From positions 19,423,450 to 19,487,449 of the forward strand of contig OU862927.1 in NCBI GenBank assembly GCA_917880885.1: a DNA stretch of 64,000 bases, in the 5' to 3' direction. The position numbers were made by a program, and so were the translations under genes. Position 1 is the first letter of the stretch. The number at the start of each line of letters is the position of its first letter. This document shows positions 31,985 through 43,812 of the stretch, in pieces. Source of the DNA: Limnephilus marmoratus (Eukaryota > Arthropoda > Insecta > Trichoptera > Limnephilidae). The notes beneath the pieces were generated by a model. The model made no database searches. It was not told where the DNA came from and saw nothing but the letters and a program-made list of their open reading frames with translations.

Positions 31985-32060
31985 AAAAATTATAATAATT
32001 TCCACCTTTTTATAGCGCCGTTTAGTGATAAAGTCACATCAAGTGTACTTGATGGATGGG
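31985..32060 (-). mobile_element. L2-type LINE 3' end, minus strand
   Basis: ATAATAATT followed by TATAGCGCCGTTTAGTGATA, then TCACATCAAGTG: the complement of the tail family at 23090. No coding remnant adjoins it. Confidence 0.5.
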
Positions 32061-32486
32061 ATTAAAAGGTACGCTTAATTAGTTAGGGCATTCAAAAAGG
32101 AAGATACATAACAATACTTCATCCAACATACGATTGTAAACATTACTGCACCACCATAAAACTCTTTTGTGAGGGTTGGGTGCAATATTTAGAATCTTAC
32201 CTAAAACTACCCCCATAAAATAATTATTTTAAAAAGGGACTTTCTTTCCATTGAAACAGTAGCAAAGTGACGTCTTTACAAATGATTATTACATGGAAGG
32301 AAGTAGCAATAAATATAAATGGTTAGGTTTCAATGAATTGAAGGTACAATTTGCAATGATGTTAGGATTTTAAAAATATATATTTTTTTGAATTATTTAT
32401 AATTTTTACTATTTTAGAACGCTCACTGTCTTTGTGTAACTTGCTATTTCGATCATCTTCTAAAATGCATATTTTTCATAATAACG

Positions 32487-32794
32487 GCATGCCGCCGCCT
32501 CGACAACCATTTATTGGACAACCAACACTTCTGCCATAAGTGACTTCAAGTAGTTTGTTACGTTTGGTGACGTAGCAGGGGTGACCAGGTTCATGGGGTA
32601 GGTTTGGTTCCGGATCTTGGCGGCGGGTACGTCTGCCTAGCAACTGGCTTTGTGTGGCTGGCCGGATCGGGAGAGACTGGTTGAGGGAGACCTTTTGACC
32701 TCTCCAGCAGGAAGACCTCTCCCCAAAGATGACATAGGCCCTGAAGCGAATTATTTTCCTCAGGGCCTCATGTGTGAAGCTAATGTAAAAAAAA
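32487..32794 (+). mobile_element. SINE-A long-subtype copy, diverged
   Basis: CCATTTATTGGACAACCAAC, TAGCAGGGGTGACCAGGTTC, GGCCGGATCGGGAGAGACTG, the hairpin GAATTATTTTCCTCAGGGCC, and an A tail ending near 32794. Sense orientation, with an internal deletion before the 3' block. Confidence 0.8.
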
Positions 32795-33199
32795 TACTGT
32801 ATGTCTGCACTACAGTATCCATAGCTTAAGTTCTTATAGTTTCGTATAGTACTAGATGACGTGTGGTCGCCATTTTACGATTTAATATAGATTTACTATA
32901 AACGAATGCATTACATAATATGTAGGTAAATATAATAACAAAGTCTTTGTTTTGCTTTTTTGGAAAAATCTTTTACATCTACATTTTTATTTATATTTTA
33001 TTATGATAAACACGTTGGATTAATGTTTAAATGAGAATTTACCTAATAGGTTTTTGTCGTTATGTTCCTGTGAAATAAATATTTTAATTTGCTATGTAAA
33101 CTATTTCCACTCATAAAAGCAAAATTTATCCTAAAGGTTATCTCTAAATTTCGGAAAAATGTTAAAACATATAAGTGAGTATTATAAAAAATATTAGTG
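32795..33199. other. No recognisable gene
   Basis: AT-rich spacer. Confidence 0.45.
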
Positions 33200-33890
33200 T
33201 GCAGTTCACACCGGTAGAAGCGAAACCTTCAGAAAAAAGAGTCGGAAGGCTACGAAGCACCGCATAAAGAGGAGACCGATTATTCTAACCCATTCTCTAT
33301 AAATGCTATAGATGAATGTGTTTGTCTCCTTTTAGTGTCGCTTTTTCGTTTCATCCAGTTTCAAATCACAACGGTGCGAAAGAAATTTTCACTTCAAAGT
33401 AATTATAAAATTATTTTTTCGTGGTTTGCTTATTGTTTGTGGTTTGCTTTTTAGTGTCGCTTTTTAGTTTCAACTAGTTTCAAATCACAACGGTGCTAAA
33501 GAAGTTTTCACTTCAAAGTAATTATAACATTATGTTTTTCTTGGTTTGTTTATTGTTTTTTTTGTCGCTTTTTCGTTTCATCCAGTTTCAAATCACAACG
33601 GTGCTAAATAAGTTTTTCACTTCAAAATAATTATAAAATTATTTTTTTCGTGGTTTGCTTATTCTTTCTTTTAGTGTGGCTTTTTCGTTTCATCCAGTTT
33701 CAAATCACAACGGTGCTAAAGAAGTTTTCATTTCAAAGTAATTATAACCTATTTTTTTCGTGGTTTGCTTACCGTTTTTTTAGTGTCGCTTTTTCGTTTC
33801 ATCCAGTTTCAAATCACAACGGTGCTAAAGAAGTTTTTCACTTCAAAATAATTATAATTTATATTTTCGTGGTTTGCTTTTGCGTAAAAC
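33200..33890. mobile_element. Repeat C copy with internal tandem repeat
   Basis: Starts CAGTTCACACCGGTAGAAGC and GAAGCACCGCATAAAGAGGA, as do pieces at 50.9-51.2, 51.4 and 52.5-52.65 kb. From 33337 a unit of about 105-118 bp (TTCGTTTCATCCAGTTTCAA ... ATCACAACGGTGCTAAAGAA ... CGTGGTTTGCTTATT) is repeated five times. The 81-codon frame at 33650 is repeat-derived. Confidence 0.7.
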
Positions 33891-34559
33891 TATAAAAAAA
33901 ATAAAATTCGAGTGTTCTTTAAGTATTGTTAAAACCATTCAATCTGGTATTAACTTAGATCAGCAAACATATTTTTTGTAAATGTATTTAAAAAATGATA
34001 GTAGGTCGGTGTCAGCCCTTACTAGTACCTAGCGCATTCCACATGTGGCTTTCTGAAACAATGATGCTCTTCTCGAGGCTAACGTGACCCTAGGCGGTCG
34101 CTGTCACAGCCGCCCGCCTTGTTGGGCGTTTCAAATAATATTTGATTATTTATTATGAATGATTATTTTTTTAATATTTCAGTTTTAGGGCACAAAATCA
34201 ATATTTTTTTCTTACAATAAATTCATATAAGCCAAATAAAAAATATTCACAACAATATTTTTACAAAAAACCCGAAATAATTTCCAAATCCCATAGAGTA
34301 ACGCTGTGTAACAAGACGGTTTGTCGAGGGTATTTTTAGCATGGTATGGGAAAGGTTAAATTAAAAAAAAAACTCGCATTGTATTTTTACAGATAAGCAA
34401 TAGATTATCTTATTTTTATCAATGATTTTCGGATATATTCTGTTGCCAATTCCATTGTACAATTATATGTAATTTTCTTGTACAGTATTTTTGAAAGTAT
34501 TTTATTTTCATTTTTGTAACTATATTATCTATAAGCAGTTCTAAATATATATGTTTTTC
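33891..34559. other. No recognisable gene
   Basis: AT-rich. A short GC-rich patch near 34080-34130 has no assignable identity. Confidence 0.45.
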
Positions 34560-36865
34560 TAATTTAGAGTCACTAGTAATTGAAGAATGTAGTGAGCCGC
34601 TGGTGCCAATTGACACTTATCATCCTCCACTGGAAGTTATTATTTCTAATGTACATGTTAATACTTGTAAACTGTCTTTCAGTTACAAAAATTTTTTCAG
34701 AACTGATTATGAGCAAATTTGTAATTATCTTGTGTCTTTTGATTGGTCATCTGTGCAATATGATGATATCAACACAGCTACCAATAAATTTTATTCTGTT
34801 TTGGAAAATGCTATTAGCATGTATATACCAACCATGAAATGTAAGCCAAATACCTATCCAAAATGGTACTCCAAAGAACTTATAAATCTACTTGTCACCA
34901 AAAAACTTAAACATAAATAATATAAATTATTTCAAAAATATTCTGATTACATTGAATTTAAAGATTTAAGAACTTCGTGTAAAAAAATGTCTATGACCCG
35001 CTACCGTAACTATATAAATGAAATTCAAAATTCCATAATAAATAATGTTAGTTATTTTTGGAAATACTCGAAATCTCTTAAAGAAGATGATTCTGATTTC
35101 CCGAGCATTATGCACCTAAATGGCAACCACAGCAACAATACTAATGGTATTGTTAACTTATTTGCAAAATTTTTTAAAAGTGTTTATACAACAGACTCAA
35201 ATAATGCTCCTAATCCAACAACAACTCTAGATGAAACTCTTGATATTTCACAGTGTACCATAAGTATCTCTGATGTAATTACTAAAGTGAAATCCTTAGA
35301 TATCCACAAATCTGCTGGGCCAGATAATATCCCAACAATATTTATCAAAGAATGTATCAAAGTAATTGCTCTTCCATTAACCAAACTTTTTAACCTATCT
35401 TTATCCAGTGGAATTTTTCCCGATAGGTGGAAAATTAGTTATTTAACTCCAATTTTCAAAAAAGGTGATAAAAGTGATGTTTGTAATTACAGACCAATAT
35501 GCATTCAATCCACCATACCGAAACTCTTTGAAAGTCTGATACTTGACAAACTTTTATCACAAATAAAACCTATAATATCACCTCACCAGTTTGGATTTAT
35601 GCCAGGTAGAAGTACTTTGTCCAACTTAATTATTTATGAAAATTTTATAACCAATGCTTTCAAAGAAAAAAAACAAGTAGACTCTATTTATACTGATTTT
35701 AGTAAAGCCTTTGACACAGTTTCTCATAAAATTCTCATTTGGAAATTAGAAAAACTTGGTATACGTGGAAATATATTAGCCTGGTTTGAAAGCTATCTTA
35801 CTGGAAGACAACAAATTGTTAGAATAAAATCCTCTCTGTCGGAAATAATTAATGCAACAAGTGGAGTTCCACAGGGTTCACACCTTGGTCCAATCTTATT
35901 TATCTTGTTTATAAATGATTTTATGATGTAATCATTTTACTTTTTGCTGATGACCTCAAAATTTTTAGAATTATTCAAAATATTCACCATTGCAACATTC
36001 TTCAAGATAATATCAATAAATTATTAATTTGGTGTAATGAAAATAGACTTTACCTAAATATCTCAAAATGTCAAATAGTTAGATTTTTTCGAATAAAAAA
36101 TCCAGTGATTTACAATTACAACATTGATAACAATGCCCTTCAGACATTAACACAAATTAAAGACTTAGGCATCACTTTTCAATCAAATCTTTCATTTGTT
36201 AACCACATAACAGAAATCTCTAATAAGGGCTTAAAAATGTTGGGATTTATAACTAGGCTTACTAGAAATTTTAACAATATAAAGTGTATTAAACTGTTAT
36301 ATTTTGCCTATGTTAGAAGTCAACTTGAGTACAATTCTCCCGTCTGGAATCCACATTATAGTATACATGTTCAAGCTATTGAAAGAATTCAAAACAAATT
36401 CTTACGTTTTCTAAATTTTAAAATGGGTATTCCAGCTAATATGTTGAACTACAACACTATTTTAAATGATTTGAATATGCTCAAATTGTCCGACAGAAGA
36501 ATTTTCTCTGACTTGGTATTTCTATATAAAATTCTAAATGATTTAGTTGATAGTCCGGTATTGCTAGAATTGATAAGCTTCCGGATTCCACAACGTAATA
36601 CTAGAAGTCAAGATTTATTTCAGTGTAGAAATTCTGGAACTAACTACCATATGTATTCTTCTTTGCCCAGAATACTAATGGAGGGAAACAATTATACCAA
36701 GTCAGTGGACATCTTCAATTTATGTTTAAACAAATATAAAATATTGTTACTGAAACAGTTCAGTTATGTACATTGAATGCTTTGTATTTTCTTATTATTC
36801 ATATGTAATGTAAAAGCCCCGAAAAAGGGCGTTAATAAATAAATAAATAAATAAATAAATAACAT
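34560..36865 (+). pseudogene. LINE K1: 5'-truncated jockey/CR1-group retrotransposon
   Basis: Translation starts inside the endonuclease C-terminus (IDTYHPPLEV near 34606) and runs through the reverse transcriptase: GPDNIPTIFI, IFPDRWKISYLTPIFKKGD, YTDFSKAFDTVSHKIL, SGVPQGSHLGP, FADDLKIF, and the C-terminal VRSQLEYNSPVWNPHY. Damage visible: an in-frame stop at 34918-34920 and a frameshift near 35925-35945, just before the FADD motif. The frame then runs to a stop at 36774-36776. The 3' UTR has the hairpin GCCCCGAAAAAGGGC and an AATA-repeat tail. About 60 percent of the protein is present. It is inactive. Confidence 0.88.
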
Positions 36866-37451
36866 AAGTACACAGATATAGCTCTCAAATTAGACACGAG
36901 AATATTTCTCTACTAATTGGGTAACCACAAAACTAATGAATGATATGTAACATAGTATTATTGTAAACATTTACTTTTTGTCTAAATAAAAAAATAATAT
37001 TAATAGTAATAGGCAACGGTGTCAATGGAACACAGGTATACCCTAGTGAGACAGGCATCGAATAATATAATTTATTCATACTTTATATAGATCAATAAAT
37101 AAATAAAAAGGTGAGATTGGGTAGAGGGAAGTGGGGCAAGAGGGCACAATTTACAAAGGGAACAGGTCATTTAAAAACAATTTTTGATTATTGATAATAT
37201 TCAAATGTAAGTGATTTTTGAGATAATATCTACACATTTGTAGAAGCAAAACGGTAATTGTATGAAATTCCCACGATAGAAAAAAATCGCACATTAAAAT
37301 GATTAAAAATACATTTTATTCTGTTATTTAACATGCAACAGTTAAGAAAAATAATCACAGTGTATCTTTCAATGCAACTGAACATTTAACAAGAGATTTT
37401 TGCTGTACTTTAAACGAGTCGTGTGATATTAAATATTTTTACAATTTTTGC
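36866..37451. other. No recognisable gene
   Basis: AT-rich spacer. No element ends seen. Confidence 0.45.
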
Positions 37452-37455
37452 TTAA

Positions 37456-38137
37456 GAGCGTTTAACCAGCCAGCGGGGAAAATCCACATTTCGTCGAAAG
37501 TTGTTCTTACGATCGTGCAGGGCGGTTACAATGAGAAAGATTAATTATTCTCCGTACCAGCTTTTTTAAATTATAACTCAATATCGAATTTATTTCAATT
37601 CAAATTAGCTTTAATTTATACCTTCATCCAAAAATGCTGAAAGGCGTGATGATAAAACTATTAAAATAATTTACTTTTTGTAATTATTTTTTGATTATAA
37701 GTATTTATCATTTTTCAATAATGTCTAAATTTAATAAGAATGTTAAAAAAATCTGAAATATATTAGTTTGTAAGTGCGCAAATAAATACACAAATGGAAT
37801 AATTTTCGTCAAGAAACACATGTATGTACATATTTTTTAATGATTTTATTGAAACTAAAATTAAAATGTATTGATTTTTTTTACTATATATTATTTGAAA
37901 TGGGTGTGATGTAATACAAAATCTTTTTTGAAAATTTAACAAATCTGCCAACGACCTATGGAATAACCTTATTATATTAAAAATTAAAAAATTTTCTCAA
38001 AATTTATTACCTGCGAATGCTAGATAAAAAGAACAATCTTTCGAAATCCATTTATAATTTTTTTGTGGAAAAGAGTCAATACGTCTAAAATCTGATTTGA
38101 AAATGACATATTTCTGGTTTTCTCTGGTAATGCCCTC
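37456..38137 (+). mobile_element. TTAA-flanked element, copy 2 (complete)
   Basis: 682 bp between TTAA at 37452-37455 and TTAA at 38138-38141. Left end GAGCGTTTAACCAGCCAGCG; right end, read inward, GAGGGCATTACCAGAGAAAA: imperfect inverted repeats. Nearly collinear with the copy at 58692-59403. No transposase. TTAA duplication suggests piggyBac-like targeting, but the ends lack the CCC start, so the superfamily is open. Confidence 0.78.
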
Positions 38138-38164
38138 TTAATATTATCGTTTTTTATATTTACG

Positions 38165-39265
38165 CGCCCCCTTTAACATTAATTTGTATTTACATATCAT
38201 CCTCTCTTCTTATTTTTGAAAGCTTACTACCGGGCTTTTAGGCGTTCTGTCCAATACTTAGTCAATACTTTGTATTTACATATCACCCCGCATTCTTATT
38301 TTGGAGAGCTTACTACCGGGCCTTTAGGCGTTCTGTCCAATAGTTAGTCAATACTTTGTATTTACATATCACCCCTCTTTTTTTTGGAAAGCTTACTACC
38401 GGGCCTTTAGGCGTTCTATCCAATACTTAGTCAATACTTTGTATTTACATATCACCCCCTCTTCTTATTTTTTAAAGCTTACTACCGGGCCTTTAGGCGT
38501 TCTGTCCAATACTTAGTCAATACTTTGTATTTACATATCACCCCCTCTTCTTATTTTTGAAAGCCTACTACCGGGCCTTTAGGCGTTCTGTCCAATACTT
38601 AGTCAATACTTTGTATTTACATATCACCCCCTCTTCTTATTTTTGAAAGCTTTCTTACGTTCTGTCCAATAGTTAGTCAATACTTTGTATTTACACATCA
38701 CCCCTCTTCTTATTTTTGAAAGCTTACTACCAGGCCTTTAGGCTTTCTGTCTAATATTTAGTCAATACTTCGTATTTACATATCACCCCCTCTTCTAATT
38801 TTGGAAAGCTTACTACCGGGCCTTTAGGCGTTCTGTCCAATAGTTAGTCCATACTTTGTATTAACATATCACCCCTCTTCTTATTTTTGAAAGCTTACTA
38901 CCGGGCCTTTAGGCGTTCTGTCCAATAGTTAGTCCATACTTTGTATTTACATATCACCCCTCTTCTTATTTTTGAAAGCTTACTATCGGGCCTTTAGGCG
39001 TTCTGTCCAATAGTTAGTCCATACTTTGTATTTACATATCACCCCTCTTCTTATTTTTGAAAGCTTGCTACCGGGCCTTTAGGCGTTCTGTCCTATAGTT
39101 AGTCCATACTTTGTATTTACATATCACCCCTCTTCTTATTTTTGAAAGCTTACTACCGGGCCTTTATGCGTACTGTCCAATATTTTGTATTTAGATATCA
39201 CCCCCTCTTCTTATTTTTGAAAGCTTACTACCAGGCCTTTAGGCGTTCTGTCCAATAGTTAGTTA
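38165..39265 (+). repeat. 84-86 bp minisatellite, about 13 units
   Basis: Units read CTTACTACCGGGCCTTTAGG, CGTTCTGTCCAATACTTAGT, CAATACTTTGTATTTACATA, TCACCCCCTCTTCTTATTTT. The starts of CGGG fall at 38231, 38317, 38400, 38486 and 38572. One unit near 38650 is internally deleted. Single-base variants (caatactt/caatagtt; gtcaat/gtccat) group neighbouring units. Non-coding. Confidence 0.88.
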
Positions 39266-39594
39266 TAGACCCGAATTTGAAGTGAAAGGCCCATAAATGC
39301 GATCTATATCAATGCTTTTGGGCCATTCAACACGAAACCTACCTACGCATGCAAGTAATAAAGATGGAAGTACACATAAACCCTCTCGAAATACGCCAAA
39401 GATGGAATTTCCAATAAGCTATAAAGACTGCCTATTTTGATATTGTTAACCCACGTTTTTCATCAAACTGATCGTAAAACATAGGCTGTTGATCGTAAAA
39501 TTACACCCAATGAAAATAACGTTTATTTTCGAAGATATTTTCCACTTCGTAAAATAAAAGGTAAATATTACCAATTCTTATTAAACCAGTTGAA

Positions 39595-39700
39595 GTCCCC
39601 GGCGATGCCCGGGCTTTACACAGAGTTTTCGAAATCAAATATATGATGTTCCTTTGTATACAAATCAAATCCACACCACCCGCTTACCAGCCCGCTCATT
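39595..39700 (+). mobile_element. CTAGCTG-type repeat fragment
   Basis: GTTGAAGTCCCCGGCGATGC, then TTACACAGAGTTTTCGAAAT, then AAATCCACACCACCCGCTTA. Matches the minus-strand copy at 52790-53097. It ends where LINE K3 coding sequence begins (about 39700). Confidence 0.55.
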
Positions 39701-39770
39701 TCAATGATTTAGACACATTTATTATGTTATATAAAACCCTTGTCAGATGCCAACTTGAATATAACTCTAT
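39700..39770 (+). pseudogene. LINE K3, left piece (host of the K2 insertion)
   Basis: Translates to FNDLDTFIMLYKTLVRCQLE, then YNS, matching the K1 segment LLYFAYVRSQLEYNSPVWNP. Homology stops abruptly at the K2 5' end. The continuation lies at 44101. Confidence 0.75.
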
Positions 39771-40383
39771 GTACGTTATGGTCTCCCTTTTACAACATTC
39801 ATTCAGACAACTAAAAAAAAAAGTGTTCCAATTGGAAAAACAAATTGATAACAATGACCAGTTTAATCGTTCAAATAATGTCATTATAAGTGGTATCCCC
39901 GAAACAAATAACGAAAATGTGTATGACATTCTCTCCAAGATTGGAGCCACAGCTGGATACAATATAACCCGACAAGATGTGGATTTCGCTAGCAGGATTG
40001 CCCCCAGGACAAACCGTGATGCAAAAAATGGAAAACCCAGGAACATTGTCGTCAAATTAACGCGCAGATACCTAAAGGATGAACTTATAGCTGGAATAAG
40101 AAAGAGGAGAGGGATGCTTGCTTCCGATTTACAACTTCCTGGAACCAGTAAAATATACATTAACGACCATCTAACCCCAAAAAACGAATTTCTGTTGAAG
40201 CAATGTCGTGATATAAAAATAGCTGGAAAAATTCGTTTTTGCTGGGTAAGAAACTGTAAAATTTTCACTCGTGTTAGCGATTCAACCCCTATAATATTAA
40301 TTACAGACCAAGAGGATGTCAACAAACTTTCAAAATTGAAATCAACACAAAACGAACCAACCAGATCTGCCGTCCCTTTATAA
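39771..40383 (+). CDS. K2 ORF1 protein, 5' truncated (FP-like)
   Basis: The open frame begins at 39643, but its first 43 or so residues come from the flanking repeat and K3. K2 sequence starts near VSLLQHSF. A coiled-coil-like stretch (QLKKKVFQLEKQID) precedes an RNA-binding-type region (NVIISGIPETNNENV, FASRIAPRTN, KPRNIVVKLT) and a C-terminal segment with YINDHLTPKNEFLLKQCRDI. This order resembles the baculovirus FP-type domain found in insect LINE ORF1 proteins. Such proteins bind the element RNA in cytoplasmic particles. The true N-terminus is missing. Confidence 0.75.
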
Positions 40384-40436
40384 AATTAAAATTAGTTAAT
40401 AACTTTCCCCACACAAGTTACTTACAAGTTAATCTT

Positions 40437-40952
40437 TTGGAAAGATGGAATTACCTTAATTATATGCACAATATCTCCATTGTAGTAACTAACGAATCAT
40501 CAGAATGTTTAAAATGTCACAAAAAACTGTTACAATCTTTTGAACAAAATTATTCTGTGAAACAACAACAAAATATGACTTACACGATTAATCATTATTC
40601 TCATGAAGTACCACTACCTGTTAAATACAAAAAACTATCGCAACCTATTAGAAATAATTGTAATATACCATTCTTTTGTGCAACTGTTATATGCTTATCA
40701 TCATGTTTACGTTTCTATAACCTAGATCTGTCAAAATTAATTACACCTGATACCATAGATCTGTCAAAATTGATTACTCCTGATACCATAAACAAAATCA
40801 TGTACCACAAACAAACCAAATATTATGTATGTGTTCATAATTGCCCCCTTTCAAAGCAAAATTATTTACTTTACAATAAATTATTTTCATATCAATTTTA
40901 CAAAAAAATGTATTTAATTATGCTTAATATATACTTTCAAAATGAATTCTAA
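40437..40952 (+). CDS. K2 middle ORF, 171 residues, unknown
   Basis: Lies between ORF1 and ORF2 and overlaps the ORF2 start by 11 nt in another frame. I recognise no domain. One CxxC (CLKC) occurs near residue 23, and an exact 11-residue tandem duplication DLSKLITPDTI lies mid-protein (DNA duplication about 40724-40789). It is Lys/Asn/Tyr-rich, as AT-rich DNA would give by chance, so it may be an open stretch of the inter-ORF region. Two-ORF LINEs usually lack such a gene. Confidence 0.35.
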   Translation: MERWNYLNYMHNISIVVTNESSECLKCHKKLLQSFEQNYSVKQQQNMTYTINHYSHEVPLPVKYKKLSQPIRNNCNIPFFCATVICLSSCLRFYNLDLSKLITPDTIDLSKLITPDTINKIMYHKQTKYYVCVHNCPLSKQNYLLYNKLFSYQFYKKMYLIMLNIYFQNEF

Positions 40953-43812
40953 GAAAACGGCAATAACATTTTATTATCAAAATGTACGTGGTTTAAAAAG
41001 TAAATTAACTGATTTATATTACGAAGTGCTCAGTTGTAATTATGATTTAATTTGTTTTACAGAAACATGGTTAGACTCCACAATCTTTGACCATGAAATA
41101 GTAGACGATCGTTATAATATATATAGACGCGATAGGGACATATCAAATTCCTTTAAAAAATCAGGTGGTGGAGTTCTAATAGCCATAAAGAAAGAAATGA
41201 CATCTTTTTCAGTCTCAGCACACAGCTCAAAATCTACAGAAGATTTATGGATTAAATTTAAATTAAATGAAACATCCAGACAATCCATTAACTTATGTTT
41301 GGCGTATTTGCCTCCAGATATACCGATCGAAAATCTCACAGATTTTTTCGAAAAGTGTCATACGACATATAATAACTTATCATCAGACGATATCACAATA
41401 ATAATGGGTGATTTTAATGTCCCATCTATTCAATACTCACCAAATGTCAATGTAACGCACACCAGACCAGTCTTACATAATAGCCAAAAATCGATATCTT
41501 TACTAGACTTTCAAAATTTGACTGGACTTAATCAATTCAATCACGTAACTAACAACATAGATCGAATTTTAGATTTAGTGTTTTCAAACCATAACCTTAA
41601 CATTCAAATTGCTTCACATGTGCTATCCAAAATTGACCCTTATCATCCTCCTATTGAATTCGATCTTTTGATGTCCAAATATAGACCCCTACCCACTAAT
41701 CCAGATCACATCAAATATAACTTCAAAAAAACGGATTACATCAAATGCAATGGAATGTTATCACTTAATAACTGGGACGATCTTAACACGCTGAATTGTA
41801 ATGACTCCCTACTACATTTTTATAACTTGTTATGGCTATCAATTGAAAAACACACTCCTCGCTTAAGAATCAGGAATAATAAGTTTCCAATTTGGTTTAG
41901 CAGTGTTCTGATCCACCAACTCAGAGAAAAAGAAAAGTTTAGAAAGAAATGGAAAAAATACAAAAATCAATGTGACTACGACAGTTTTTCTATCTTGAGG
42001 GCTAGAGTAAAAGTATCCATACGTACATGCCTTAAAGCCCATGTAAATTCAATAGAAAATTCTCTCCCTAACAGTATCAAAAATCTTTCAACCCTCATTA
42101 ATTCAAAAAGAATTTCTAATTCTCTCCCCAAAATCATGCATCTCCATGACAAATCAGCAACAAATGGAGAAGATACATGTGAACTGTTATCTACTTACTT
42201 CTCTTCTGTTTTTAGCTCACCATCCAATTCTAAAAGTGACTCTAAACTTTCTTCCCCACTCTATAATTACCCACTGTCTCAAATCAAAATAACTTTAGAC
42301 GAGGTCAAAGAGAAATTGAACACTCTTGATATCAATAAGGGTTCCGGCCCAGATGGAATTCCTCCACTATTTATTCGAAATTGTGCAGATCAGCTTGCAG
42401 TACCATTACACAAAATATTCATCAAAAGTCTGAAAGATGGGGTATTTCCGGATCTGTGGAAGGTTGCCCACGTCATTCCAATCCATAAATCTGGCAGTAA
42501 AAATGATGTAACAAACTACCGTCCTATCAGTCTTTTATCTTATTTTGGCAAAATATTCGAGTCCATTGTATACAAAACCATCTTTAACCATGTAAAACAT
42601 ATACTTAGTCCTTTCCAACACGGCTTTGTAGCTAAAAGATCCACAAATACTAATTTACTCGAGTATATGGACTTTCTATGTCAATCGATGAATAATAAAA
42701 CACAGGTTGATGCCGTGTACACCGATTTCAGTAAGGCCTTTGACAAAGTTAGTCACTCTATCTTAATGAATAAACTGGATAAAATCGGCATTCACGGAAA
42801 TCTGCTTCGTTGGTTAGAATCATATTTATCACATAGAAGTCAATTAGTTACTGTCAACGGTTTTAACTCTTCCCCAATATTAGTTACGTCGGGCGTACCA
42901 CAAGGATCTCACCTTGGACCCTTACTTTTCTTAATCTTTATTAACGACCTTACATACAAACTCCGATGTAATTTTTCTCTATATGCTGATGACCTCAAAT
43001 TATATAAAGCAATTAAATCTATGAAAGATTGTGAACTCTTACAACAAGACCTTAACACAATATCTACCTGGTGTGTCGACAATGAAATGGAACTGAATAT
43101 AGCTAAGTGCAAAGTTATAAATTTCACGAAGAACACTAACAAAACTCTGTATTCATATAGCATATGTGGTCACAATCTAGAAACAGTTGAATCAATAAAA
43201 GATTTAGGAATTATATTTGACAACAAACTAACATTCAATCAACACATTGAATACATTGTGTTTAAATCAAATAAATTACTTGGTTTTATTGTAAGATCAA
43301 CCAAACTATTTAAGAATTCTAACAGTCTAATAATTCTATTTAATTCCTTAATCCGAAGTGTTCTTGAGTACGGGTCAACAGTCTGGAATCCACATTATAT
43401 TACACAGATATCTAGACTCGAATCAGTCCAAAGAAAATTTACACGGATTTTGTCTTACCGATCAGGTGTCTATCATCTTCTAGACGGGTACGAACAAAGA
43501 CTTAGACATTTTAAATTAGAAAGTCTGGTTAAAAGACGAAACATAAATGACCTCTTAATGCTATATAATATTGTGAATAATCGTGTAGACAGTAACTTAG
43601 TCAACCAAATTAAGTTATTCGCCAGGCCCAAATCTACCAGAAACCTAAACATATTCTGGACTGAAATTTTTACCAATAATACTGGATATTTTAATCCTAT
43701 GTCCAGAATATGTCGATCATACAACGATCTTGTTAAAATACACACTTTCATAGATATTTTTCTAAATAATGTAACATGTTTCAAAAATTATCTCCACGAT
43801 TTGTGCACCTAA
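40942..43812 (+). CDS. K2 ORF2: endonuclease/reverse transcriptase, intact
   Basis: 956 residues, a normal length for this LINE group. The N-terminal APE-type endonuclease shows QNVRGL (Asn14), FTETWL (Glu41), GGGVLIAIK, and MGDFN (Asp157, Asn159). The reverse transcriptase shows GSGPDGIPPLF, VFPDLWKVAHVIPIHKSG, NYRPISLLS, YTDFSKAFD (593-601), SGVPQGSHLGPLLF (from 650) and YADD (681-684), so the catalytic aspartates 595, 683 and 684 are present. The C-terminal tail has VRSVLEYGSTVWNPHY-like sequence. Met at 40942 is taken as the start because endonuclease homology begins 8 residues later. The protein nicks target DNA and copies the element RNA at the nick. Confidence 0.92.
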   Translation: MNSKKTAITFYYQNVRGLKSKLTDLYYEVLSCNYDLICFTETWLDSTIFDHEIVDDRYNIYRRDRDISNSFKKSGGGVLIAIKKEMTSFSVSAHSSKSTEDLWIKFKLNETSRQSINLCLAYLPPDIPIENLTDFFEKCHTTYNNLSSDDITIIMGDFNVPSIQYSPNVNVTHTRPVLHNSQKSISLLDFQNLTGLNQFNHVTNNIDRILDLVFSNHNLNIQIASHVLSKIDPYHPPIEFDLLMSKYRPLPTNPDHIKYNFKKTDYIKCNGMLSLNNWDDLNTLNCNDSLLHFYNLLWLSIEKHTPRLRIRNNKFPIWFSSVLIHQLREKEKFRKKWKKYKNQCDYDSFSILRARVKVSIRTCLKAHVNSIENSLPNSIKNLSTLINSKRISNSLPKIMHLHDKSATNGEDTCELLSTYFSSVFSSPSNSKSDSKLSSPLYNYPLSQIKITLDEVKEKLNTLDINKGSGPDGIPPLFIRNCADQLAVPLHKIFIKSLKDGVFPDLWKVAHVIPIHKSGSKNDVTNYRPISLLSYFGKIFESIVYKTIFNHVKHILSPFQHGFVAKRSTNTNLLEYMDFLCQSMNNKTQVDAVYTDFSKAFDKVSHSILMNKLDKIGIHGNLLRWLESYLSHRSQLVTVNGFNSSPILVTSGVPQGSHLGPLLFLIFINDLTYKLRCNFSLYADDLKLYKAIKSMKDCELLQQDLNTISTWCVDNEMELNIAKCKVINFTKNTNKTLYSYSICGHNLETVESIKDLGIIFDNKLTFNQHIEYIVFKSNKLLGFIVRSTKLFKNSNSLIILFNSLIRSVLEYGSTVWNPHYITQISRLESVQRKFTRILSYRSGVYHLLDGYEQRLRHFKLESLVKRRNINDLLMLYNIVNNRVDSNLVNQIKLFARPKSTRNLNIFWTEIFTNNTGYFNPMSRICRSYNDLVKIHTFIDIFLNNVTCFKNYLHDLCT

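Noticed and set aside
38165..39265. Regularly spaced repeats resembling a CRISPR array
   Set aside because: The whole 84-86 bp unit is conserved with no unique spacers, and the context is eukaryotic. It is a minisatellite.
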